Positions 57,386 to 64,000 of a stretch of 64,000 bases of DNA are shown here, in pieces. A program made the position numbers and the translations under genes. Each line of letters begins with the position of its first letter. The first letter of the stretch is position 1. The notes beneath the pieces were generated by a model that worked only from the letters and a program-made list of their open reading frames with translations, ran no database searches and had not been told where the DNA came from. This DNA is from Candidatus Pelagibacter sp. FZCC0015. Lineage in GTDB: Bacteria; Pseudomonadota; Alphaproteobacteria; Pelagibacterales; Pelagibacteraceae. The stretch spans positions 1,300,102 through 1,364,101 of the forward strand of contig NZ_CP031125.1 in assembly GCF_007833635.1 (NCBI RefSeq). The letters are read 5' to 3'.

Positions 57386-59304
57386 TCCTCGTACTCTTGT
57401 TCTTGACTTTCGTTTGATTTATTTTTGTAAACATTTGCTAAGATATCTGTTGATTTTGAATCATTAACATTCTCAGCCCTTTGAATTGATTTTGATCTAC
57501 AGTAATAAAGGCTCTTTAAGCCTTTTTTCCAAGCATCAAAATGAATTTTGTGTAATTCTTTCTTATGAACATCTGCTGGTAAAAATAGATTTACTGACTG
57601 TGCCTGTGAAATAAATGGTGTTCTGTCACCACTTAATTCAATTATCCAATTTTGGTTCAGCTCAAATGCAGTTTTAAATACATCTTTTTCTAAATCAGTT
57701 AGGAAATCTAGATGATTAACAGATCCTTGATTTGTAGTAATACTAGACCATGTCTCTTCATCGTTTTTTCCATGAGATTGAAGGATTTCTTCTAAATATC
57801 TATTTCTTACATTGAATGATCCTGAAAGAGTTTTGTGTGTGTAACTGTTTGCAGCAATTGGCTCTACTCCTGGTGATGCTCCTCCACAAATAATTGAAAT
57901 TGAAGCAGTTGGAGCTATTGCTGTTTTGTTAGAAAATCTTTCCTTATAACCATACTCAGCTGCATCAGGACATGCACCTCTCTCTTCAGCCAAATCTTTA
58001 GAAGCTTGATTAACTTTCTCATGAATATTTTTAAATATTTTTTTGTTCCATGATTTTGCCATCACGGACTCAAGTGGAATTCTATTTTTTTGTAAAAATG
58101 AATGAAAGCCCATTACGCCCAATCCAACACTTCTTTCTCTTTCCGCAGAATATTTTGCATCTTTAAATTGGTCTGGTGCTTTGTTAATGAAATCAGACAA
58201 AACATTATCTAAAAATCTCATCACATCGCTAATCATGTCTGGATCATCTTTCCACTCATCATATTTTTCTAAATTTAACGAAGACAAGCAGCATACTGCT
58301 GTTCTATCTCTTCCATCTTTATCAATTCCTGTTGGTAAAGTTATTTCGCTACATAAGTTAGAAGTTTTAACTGTAAGGTTTGCTAACTTGTGATGTTGAG
58401 GAATTTGTCTGTTAACCGTATCAATATAAATTATATATGGCTCACCTGTTTCAATTCTTGCAGTTAATAATCTTATCCATAAATTTCTTGCAGAAATTGT
58501 TTGTTGAACACTACCATCTGCTGGACTCTTCAATGCCCATTGCTCATCTGTTTCTACTGCTCTCATAAAAGCATCAGAAACTAAAACACCATGATGTAAA
58601 TTTAATGCTTTTCTATTTGGATCACCACCAGTAGGTCTTCTCATTTCAATAAACTCTTCTATTTCAGGATGATCAATTGGTAGATAACATGCTGCAGAAC
58701 CTCTTCTTAATGATCCTTGGCTGATAGCCATTGTTAAAGAGTCCATAACTTTTATGAAAGGAATTATTCCAGAAGTTTTTCCAACTCTTCCTATTTTTTC
58801 ACCAATAGATCTTAAGTTACCCCAGTAACTTCCAATACCTCCACCCTTTGCTGCTAGCCAAACATTCTCACTCCATAAATCAAGAATGCCTCCTAAGCTA
58901 TCTGACGCTTCATTTAAAAAACATGAAATTGGTAATCCTCTCTTTGTACCACCATTTGACAACACTGGTGTTGCTGGCATGAACCAAAGGTTGCTAATGT
59001 AATTATAAATTCTTTGAGCATGTAAATTATCATCTGCATAAGTGCTTGCCACTCTTGCAAATAAATCTTGATAAGATTCGTTTAAACCTAAGTATCTGTC
59101 TTTTAAAGTTGCTTTGCCAAAGTCTGTAAGATTTGCATCTTTCGAACGATCAATTTTAATTATGATGCCTTTGTCATTTTGAAATAGTTCTGTTTCATTA
59201 TTTAATGAGAAAAGATCAGGCTTATTTATCTTAGAAACTTCCTTAACTTCTGGGCTATATTCGGAGACAGCTTTTTTAAGGGCTTGAGAAAGAATCTTGT
59301 TCAT
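57367..59304 (-). CDS. nrdA: Ribonucleotide reductase class I, large subunit (no ATP-cone)
   Basis: The 645-residue catalytic subunit reduces ribonucleotides. The redox cysteines are visible in GLPISCFLNEASDSL and CCLSSLNLEKYDEW, the radical cysteine and acid in SNLCSEITLP, and the C-terminal shuttle pair in EECLSCQ. It is about 115 residues shorter than E. coli NrdA because the N-terminal ATP-cone overall-activity domain is missing; the catalytic barrel begins near residue 70. It has NrdR-box-like sites upstream and overlaps nrdB. Confidence 0.95.
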   Translation of the reverse strand: MNKILSQALKKAVSEYSPEVKEVSKINKPDLFSLNNETELFQNDKGIIIKIDRSKDANLTDFGKATLKDRYLGLNESYQDLFARVASTYADDNLHAQRIYNYISNLWFMPATPVLSNGGTKRGLPISCFLNEASDSLGGILDLWSENVWLAAKGGGIGSYWGNLRSIGEKIGRVGKTSGIIPFIKVMDSLTMAISQGSLRRGSAACYLPIDHPEIEEFIEMRRPTGGDPNRKALNLHHGVLVSDAFMRAVETDEQWALKSPADGSVQQTISARNLWIRLLTARIETGEPYIIYIDTVNRQIPQHHKLANLTVKTSNLCSEITLPTGIDKDGRDRTAVCCLSSLNLEKYDEWKDDPDMISDVMRFLDNVLSDFINKAPDQFKDAKYSAERERSVGLGVMGFHSFLQKNRIPLESVMAKSWNKKIFKNIHEKVNQASKDLAEERGACPDAAEYGYKERFSNKTAIAPTASISIICGGASPGVEPIAANSYTHKTLSGSFNVRNRYLEEILQSHGKNDEETWSSITTNQGSVNHLDFLTDLEKDVFKTAFELNQNWIIELSGDRTPFISQAQSVNLFLPADVHKKELHKIHFDAWKKGLKSLYYCRSKSIQRAENVNDSKSTDILANVYKNKSNESQEQEYEECLSCQ

Positions 59305-59338
59305 AAATTTTAATTATATTTTGTTATTAGTACGAAAA

Positions 59339-59354
59339 CAACTATATGTTGTAG
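59339..59354 (-). promoter_or_regulatory. NrdR-box-like site 1 (proximal to nrdA)
   Basis: The core CTATATGTTG flanked by CAA matches the NrdR consensus core (CwAtATaTwG) and forms CAAC-TATAT-GTTG, with inverted CAAC/GTTG arms. It lies 35 nt upstream of the nrdA start. The pairing with a second site 31 bp away strengthens the call. Confidence 0.6.
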
Positions 59355-59369
59355 GCGTTTATTGTAAAT

Positions 59370-59385
59370 ATACTATATAAACTTT
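59370..59385 (-). promoter_or_regulatory. NrdR-box-like site 2 (distal)
   Basis: The half CTATATAAAC matches the left half of the NrdR core but is degenerate on the right. Its start is exactly 31 bp from the same base of site 1, the three-helical-turn spacing seen for paired NrdR boxes in other bacteria. Confidence 0.45.
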
Positions 59386-59485
59386 TGTACAATAGAACAT
59401 TTATAGAACGCGACAAAATGATAATCAATAAAAAAATAAAAAATTTTTCAAGAAATTAACATAATAAACAGTAAGTAAATAACCA

Positions 59486-60940
59486 ATGAGCCAAAATATA
59501 AAAATAGATTCTTACGGTTTTAGAGAATATGACGCCCGATGGTTGTATGAGAAAGATATAAATCAATCTGGAATAGAGAATCTTGGAAAAGGACTTGGAA
59601 CACAGATAAAAATACATACCAAAAAGGATAATCCTAGAATCATAGTAGGCCATGATTATCGCTCTTATAGTGAGGAAATAAAAACAGCTCTTAAAAAAGG
59701 ATTATTGTCTACAGGATGCAATATAGAAGATATTGGTTTGTCATTATCTCCAATGGTTTATTTTGCACAATTTAATTTAGATGCAGATGCAGTTGCTATG
59801 GTTACAGCAAGTCATAACGAAAATGGTTGGACTGGTGTCAAAATGGGAATCAAAAAGGGACTAACTCATGCACCCGAAGAAATGAAGGAATTAAAAGAAA
59901 TTACCTTAAATGAAAAATTTATAAAAGGTGAAGGTAATGAAAAACAAATAAAAGATTTTGATAAAATTTATAAAAAAGACCTAATTGATAAAAATAAAAT
60001 TAAGAAAAAAATAAAAGCTGTGGTGGCTTGTGGAAATGGAACAGCAGGTGTTTTTGCTCCAGATATTCTAAGAGGTATTGGATGTGAGGTAATAGAATTA
60101 GATTGTAATCTAGATTGGAATTTTCCTAAATACAATCCAAATCCAGAGGATCTTGAAATGCTTCACGAAATAGCAAAAGTAGTTAAAGAAAACAATGCTG
60201 ATATAGGTTTTGGATTTGATGGTGATGGAGATAGGGTTGGTGTTATTGATGATAAAGGTAATGAAATATTTTCAGATAAAATAGGTCTTCTAATAGCTAG
60301 AAATTTATCAGGTAAACATAAAAATTCAAAATTTGTAGTAGATGTAAAATCAACAGGTTTATACTCAAAAGATAAAATCTTATTAGAAAACAACTGTAAC
60401 ACAATTTATTGGAAAACAGGCCATTCTCACATTAAAAGAAAAGTAAACACTGAAAAAGCATTAGCTGGATTTGAAAAAAGCGGTCATTTTTTCTTCAATA
60501 AACCGTTAGGTTTTGGGTATGATGATGGTATCAATTCAGCAATTCAAGTGTGTCACTTATTAGATAATCAAAATAAAAAAATGAGTGAAATTATTAGTGA
60601 ATTACCTAAAACATTTCAAACGCCAACAATGGCCCCTTTTTGCAAAGATGAAGAAAAGTATATTGTTGTTGAAGAGCTAGTTAAACAAATTAAAAATTTA
60701 CAAGAAAACAAAACTGAAATAGATGGCCAAGTTATTAATGAAATTTTAACTGTTAATGGAGTTAGGTTTTCATTTGAAGATGCTTCTTGGGGGCTTATAA
60801 GAGCATCTTCAAACAAACCATCTTTAGTTATTGTTACTGAAAGCCCAACATCAGATGAAAGGATGAGAAAAATATTTAATTTTATTGACGAATTACTTAA
60901 AAAAACTGGTAAAGTTGGTGAGTACGACCAAAAAATATAA
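59486..60940 (+). CDS. Phosphomannomutase/phosphoglucomutase
   Basis: The 484-residue alpha-D-phosphohexomutase has the phosphoserine loop MVTASHNENGWTGVKMG (S109), the metal loop IGFGFDGDGDRVGVIDDKG, the sugar-binding loop AGFEKSGHFFFN and the C-terminal phosphate loop RASSNKPSLVIVTES. It interconverts hexose 1- and 6-phosphates for nucleotide-sugar synthesis; ManB/AlgC-type rather than GlmM because of EKSGHFFF and length. It is divergent from nrdA and convergent with a GT2 gene, which fits surface glycan synthesis. Confidence 0.9.
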   Translation: MSQNIKIDSYGFREYDARWLYEKDINQSGIENLGKGLGTQIKIHTKKDNPRIIVGHDYRSYSEEIKTALKKGLLSTGCNIEDIGLSLSPMVYFAQFNLDADAVAMVTASHNENGWTGVKMGIKKGLTHAPEEMKELKEITLNEKFIKGEGNEKQIKDFDKIYKKDLIDKNKIKKKIKAVVACGNGTAGVFAPDILRGIGCEVIELDCNLDWNFPKYNPNPEDLEMLHEIAKVVKENNADIGFGFDGDGDRVGVIDDKGNEIFSDKIGLLIARNLSGKHKNSKFVVDVKSTGLYSKDKILLENNCNTIYWKTGHSHIKRKVNTEKALAGFEKSGHFFFNKPLGFGYDDGINSAIQVCHLLDNQNKKMSEIISELPKTFQTPTMAPFCKDEEKYIVVEELVKQIKNLQENKTEIDGQVINEILTVNGVRFSFEDASWGLIRASSNKPSLVIVTESPTSDERMRKIFNFIDELLKKTGKVGEYDQKI

Positions 60941-61000
60941 TTTAAACTTAATTAACATCATTATTTATCATAAAACTTAGATTTTTTAAGATTTACCAAA

Positions 61001-61702
61001 TTACTTAAATCTCCCAATAATTATTTGATAAATTACATAAAAAATATGATAAAATTTAATCTTTTTTCCATCTTCGTGTGACCTTCCGTTGTAATTGATT
61101 GGAACTTCAAAAAAAATTTTGCCATTTTTAACAATTTTACATAACATTTCGGCTTGCTGTTCAAAACCATCTGTTTTTAATAGTTTGTGATCAAATAGTT
61201 CTTTTTTAAAACATATGTAGCATGAGTAAATGTCGGTAAAAGTTGTTTGATAAAAAATATTAAATAAAAAAGTTATTAAAAAATTTCCCATTCTATTTAT
61301 AAAAAGATGTGATCTGGTATAATCAGAATACTTAAATCTAGAACCAATAATTAAATCTGGCTCAAATTTTTCTATTACTTTTAAAAATTTTATTAAATCA
61401 TTTGGGTCATATTCCAAATCTGCGTCTTGAAAAGTAATATATTTTCCTATGGCCACCTCCAAACCATCTCTTGCAGCACTACCTTTTCCTTTATTAAAAG
61501 GATTATTTATTAAAGAATCATATAAATGACTATTTTCATTTAAAATTTCTAAAGAATTGTCCGTAGAACCATCATTTACTGCTATAACCTCTATGGAAGA
61601 CAAATTTTTTTTAAATTTTTGAACATTTTCAAGAACTTTCAATAAAGTTTTTTCTTCATTAAAAATTGGTATAATTATGCTTAATAATTTTTCTTCATTC
61701 AT
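61001..61702 (-). CDS. Family 2 glycosyltransferase (DPM1/polyprenyl-phosphate type)
   Basis: The 233-residue protein has LLSIIIPIFNEEKTLLKVLE, VIAVNDGSTDNSLEIL and FQDADLEYDPNDLIKFLKVI with the metal-binding DAD, then IGSRF, the pattern of dolichyl/undecaprenyl-phosphate mannose or glucose synthases. The C-terminal end lacks clear membrane helices. It is distinct from the GT2 at 24793, from which it differs in the N-terminal and DxD flanks. It faces the phosphohexomutase and follows the HIT gene by 119 nt. Confidence 0.8.
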   Translation of the reverse strand: MNEEKLLSIIIPIFNEEKTLLKVLENVQKFKKNLSSIEVIAVNDGSTDNSLEILNENSHLYDSLINNPFNKGKGSAARDGLEVAIGKYITFQDADLEYDPNDLIKFLKVIEKFEPDLIIGSRFKYSDYTRSHLFINRMGNFLITFLFNIFYQTTFTDIYSCYICFKKELFDHKLLKTDGFEQQAEMLCKIVKNGKIFFEVPINYNGRSHEDGKKIKFYHIFYVIYQIIIGRFK

Positions 61703-61798
61703 AAAAATATATATTTATACACATTTATTCACATAAGAAATGCTAATTCAACTAAAACGAGTTTAAAAAATAACTAAGAATCAGCTAAGTTAATAAAT

Positions 61799-61833
61799 GA
61801 GGTGATGGAGGGAGACTGAAGTCACCTCTTTTT
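61799..61833 (+). terminator. Hairpin with T-run at the HIT-GT2 junction (plus orientation)
   Basis: GAGGTGA (61799-61805), a 16-base loop, TCACCTC (61822-61828) and TTTTT (61829-61833). Read on the plus strand it looks like an intrinsic terminator, but no plus-strand gene precedes it; the T-run is formed by the last lysine codons of the minus-strand HIT gene. It might act on the minus strand as a 3' stability hairpin after the HIT gene, or end an unannotated plus-strand RNA. Confidence 0.4.
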
Positions 61834-62232
61834 ATTTAAAGCAAAAAAAATTTTTTTAATTAGTTTTTTAGCTAAATTTTTTTTATAATTTTTTCCTTTT
61901 ACAACCCATACAGATTGTGGCCAAGAAATATCACTTTTTTTTCTTGCTATAATATGAACGTGCAATTGATTAACAATGTTACCTATTTTTTCAACATTAA
62001 TACTTGAAGTTTTAAAAATTTTTTTCATAATTTTACTGATAAGCACAATTTCTTTAATTAACATTATTTGATCTCTTAGCTTTAGATCACTTATATCAGA
62101 AAGATTTTTTCTTTTAGGTATCAAAATAACCCAAGGGAAATTTGAATTGTCATTTAATCTCAAAGTACACAATTTTAGTTCTGAAATAAAAAATGATGAA
62201 TTTAAAAACTTTTTATCAATTTTAAAAGCCAT
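61822..62232 (-). CDS. HIT (histidine triad) family protein
   Basis: This 136-residue protein has NDNSNFPWVILIPKRKNLSD and QLHVHIIARKKSDISWPQSV. In the H-x-H-x-H-x-x triad the first histidine is replaced by Q (QLHVH), as in the alphaproteobacterial HIT branch and in GalT-like members, so nucleotide-binding phosphoesterase or transferase activity is likely but the substrate is open. It starts 2 nt before the TauE/SafE stop, indicating co-transcription. Confidence 0.82.
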   Translation of the reverse strand: MAFKIDKKFLNSSFFISELKLCTLRLNDNSNFPWVILIPKRKNLSDISDLKLRDQIMLIKEIVLISKIMKKIFKTSSINVEKIGNIVNQLHVHIIARKKSDISWPQSVWVVKGKNYKKNLAKKLIKKIFFALNKKR

Positions 62233-62234
62233 AA

Positions 62235-63020
62235 TTAAATTTTTAAATACTCATAAAAAAATTTAAATGCAACAACAAGTAAAAAAATTCCAAAAAACTT
62301 ACTAATTTTATTTTTATCAATACTGTGAACTGTTTTGGCTCCTATTCGAGCCATGAAAGTTGTAATTGGTATAAATATTAAAAAAGCAGGCAGATTTATA
62401 AAACCAATACTTAGTGGAAGACTAGAATTCAAATAACTTCCTGAAATTAAAAAACCTATTGCTCCAAATAAAGCAATTAAAAAACCTATAGCTGCTGCAC
62501 TTCCTATTGCTTTATTTATTGAATAACCAAAAAACTTAAGAATAGGTACATTCATTACCGCTCCACCTATACCCATAGGAGCAGATATAAACCCAACAAG
62601 AAAACCAAGAATTACTTTTAGATGTAATTTCATTTTAACAATTATGTTTTGTTCCTTTTCTTTTATTAATAATAAATAAATTCCTAGAAATAAGATCATT
62701 ATAGAAAAAAATAAAACTAAAGACTTAGTTTTTAAGGAAGCTGCAAAAGCAGTGCCAACTATAACTCCTAATACAACAAAAAGACCGTAATTCTTAACAA
62801 TATCAAAATCAACCGCTTTAAATTTATGATGTGTTAAAACTGAAACTGTAGAAGTTGGTATTATAATTGCAAAGGAAGTTCCTACAGCAAGGTGCATAAC
62901 ATAACGAGGATCAATTTCTAAAGAACCAAAAATAAAATATAAAAAAGGAACAGTTATCAACCCTCCACCTATACCAAATAATCCAGCAACAAAACCAACT
63001 GGTACAGCTGTTAAAGCCAT
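62235..63020 (-). CDS. TauE/SafE family permease
   Basis: The 261-residue inner-membrane protein shows two related halves, each with a glycine-rich motif: GFVAGLFGIGGGLITVPFLY near residues 9-28 and GFLVGFISAPMGIGGAVMNV in the middle. About eight hydrophobic segments are visible. Family members export sulfite, sulfoacetate or related organic anions; the substrate here cannot be told. It is co-directional with HIT downstream, 40 nt after dusA. Confidence 0.85.
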   Translation of the reverse strand: MALTAVPVGFVAGLFGIGGGLITVPFLYFIFGSLEIDPRYVMHLAVGTSFAIIIPTSTVSVLTHHKFKAVDFDIVKNYGLFVVLGVIVGTAFAASLKTKSLVLFFSIMILFLGIYLLLIKEKEQNIIVKMKLHLKVILGFLVGFISAPMGIGGAVMNVPILKFFGYSINKAIGSAAAIGFLIALFGAIGFLISGSYLNSSLPLSIGFINLPAFLIFIPITTFMARIGAKTVHSIDKNKISKFFGIFLLVVAFKFFYEYLKI

Positions 63021-63060
63021 TAATAAAATAATATAACTGTATTCGTTTGTTAAAATTAAA

Positions 63061-64000
63061 TTAAGCAGACTGCCCTACTCTAATATCTACATTATTGTAT
63101 TTAATTTTATCCATAATGTGATCAATTTTCTTCACATCAGCATCTCTTACACACATGTTTTCACTTAAATATCTTTTCCAATAACTTGCACCTGATTGAC
63201 CATGAAATAAACCAAGAGTGTGTCTCATAATTTGATTTAATCTTGTTCCTTTTTTTAGTTCTTCTTTAACATAAGGAATAAGCTGTTCAATTACATCTTG
63301 TCTACTTGGAACATCGTCATTATTAAATATTTCTTTTTCAATCTCTGCTAATAAATAAGGGGTATGATACGCAGCTCTTCCTATCATTACACCATCTGTT
63401 TTTTCTAAATGAGGTTTTATTTCATTTACTGAAGTTATACCTCCATTGATAATAATCTCTTCATTTGGAAAATTTTTTTTTAATTTATAAACATATTCAT
63501 ATTTTAAAGGGGGAATATTTAAATTTTGCTTTGGTGTAAATTTACCTAACATTGCTTTTCTTGCATGAATGATAAAAGTTTTAACCCCAGTTGCTTTTAA
63601 AGTAGAAATAAAACTATATAAATTTTCATAATCTTCCACATCATCATAACCAATTCTTGTTTTTATAGTTACTGGTAGTTTTGTAACTGATTGCATTTTA
63701 CTTAAACAATCTGCCACTAAATTTGGCTCTTTCATTAAACAAGCACCAAATCTATTTTTTTCAACTTTTTTACTAGGACAACCTAAGTTTAGATTAATTT
63801 CATCATAACCAAAATCTTCGCCTACTTTAGTGGCTTCAGCTAAAAGTTTTGGAGAAGAACCTCCTAATTGAAGTGCTACAGGTTTCTCATTAATATTAAA
63901 TTCCAATAACTTTTTTTTATCTCCTCTATTTATGGCTTCATCAACCACCATCTCGGTGTAAAGAAGAGTGTTTTTGGATATTAATCTTAGAAAAAATCGT
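63061..64000 (-). CDS. dusA: tRNA-dihydrouridine synthase DusA, N-terminus outside window
   Basis: The frame is open to the window end: upstream of the methionine at 63951 it continues RFFLRLISKNTLLYTEMVVD, the DusA N-terminal sequence, so the true start lies beyond 64000. Visible motifs are INLNLGCPSKKVEKNRFGAC (FMN site and catalytic cysteine in FGACLM), FIIHARKAML and INGGITSVNEI plus GVMIGRAAYHTPYLL. It reduces uridines 20/20a in the tRNA D-loop. The C-terminal helical tRNA-binding region is present. Confidence 0.92.
   Translation of the reverse strand, partial: RFFLRLISKNTLLYTEMVVDEAINRGDKKKLLEFNINEKPVALQLGGSSPKLLAEATKVGEDFGYDEINLNLGCPSKKVEKNRFGACLMKEPNLVADCLSKMQSVTKLPVTIKTRIGYDDVEDYENLYSFISTLKATGVKTFIIHARKAMLGKFTPKQNLNIPPLKYEYVYKLKKNFPNEEIIINGGITSVNEIKPHLEKTDGVMIGRAAYHTPYLLAEIEKEIFNNDDVPSRQDVIEQLIPYVKEELKKGTRLNQIMRHTLGLFHGQSGASYWKRYLSENMCVRDADVKKIDHIMDKIKYNNVDIRVGQSA

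Noticed and set aside
61806..61820. A tiny plus-strand ORF (Met-Glu-Gly-Asp-stop) preceded by GAGGTG, as a leader peptide.
   Set aside because: It lies in the loop of the hairpin, has only four codons and precedes no plus-strand gene.
61822..62232. Loss of catalysis in the HIT protein because the first triad histidine is Q.
   Set aside because: QLHVH is a recurrent variant in the alphaproteobacterial branch; the two remaining histidines, including the nucleophile position, are present.
1..64000. CRISPR arrays, insertion sequences, prophage genes, toxin-antitoxin pairs.
   Set aside because: No regularly spaced repeats, transposases, phage structural genes or small paired toxin genes were recognised on either strand.

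Overview
The window looks like a chromosome segment from a SAR11-type alphaproteobacterium (Candidatus Pelagibacter or a close relative). The basis is very A+T-rich sequence, minimal spacing between genes, compact forms of conserved proteins, and the gene order itself: fused str/S10 ribosomal operons, a tRNA-tuf-tRNA-secE block, purBCSQL and prpDBC. This assignment is inferred from gene content and order; no database search was run.

Layout. (1) 1-10915, minus strand: one continuous ribosomal block, transcribed from rpsL (S12) down to rpsE (S5, cut by the window edge), with fusA joined directly to rpsJ and no tuf between them. (2) 11084-23678, minus strand: tRNA-Tyr, tRNA-Gly, tuf, tRNA-Trp, secE, nusG, rplK, rplA, rplJ, rplL, rpoB, rpoC. 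(3) 23808-33269: conserved housekeeping genes (rlmB, tRNA-Thr, tRNA-Leu, nadK) mixed with accessory surface-glycan genes: a GT2 glycosyltransferase, a YfhO/GT-C-like membrane protein, a nucleotide-sugar dehydrogenase, a GT-B-like glycosyltransferase, and a 493-residue protein of unknown family that seems to be built from four related beta-rich units. (4) 33269-41259: cinA-type domain, then sfsA, map, purB, purC, purS, purQ, purL, bolA and grxD, running as one tight plus-strand series. (5) 41271-51853, minus strand: a TylF/MycE-like methyltransferase, rpsD, trmJ, a DUF1989 protein, citramalate synthase, cysS, nadE, class II DAHP synthase, glmS and an acetyltransferase-only GlmU. (6) 51923-56182, plus strand: gph and the 2-methylcitrate genes prpD, prpB, prpC. 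(7) 56184-59304, minus strand: nrdA, nrdB and a previously unmarked 57-residue putative lipoprotein behind nrdB; paired NrdR-box-like sites lie upstream of nrdA. (8) 59486-64000: a phosphohexomutase, a second GT2, a HIT protein, a TauE/SafE permease and dusA, cut by the window end.

How the genes fit together. Most of the window is translation and transcription machinery plus nucleotide, NAD, aromatic, isoleucine (citramalate) and UDP-GlcNAc biosynthesis and propionate disposal. Genes are packed so tightly that at least 19 adjacent pairs share a single base in a TAATG stop/start junction, so translational coupling is probably the default. The accessory content is concentrated between tRNA-Thr and cinA, plus the methyltransferase beside rpsD, and all of it points to cell-surface glycan variation. 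No gene-free stretch exceeds 300 bases; the longest are 59305-59485 (nrd regulatory region), 10916-11083 (str promoter and leader), 24661-24792 (AT-rich, with a terminator-like hairpin), 23679-23807 and 30101-30220 (tRNA promoter regions). No rRNA genes, insertion sequences, CRISPR arrays, prophage genes or origin features were seen.
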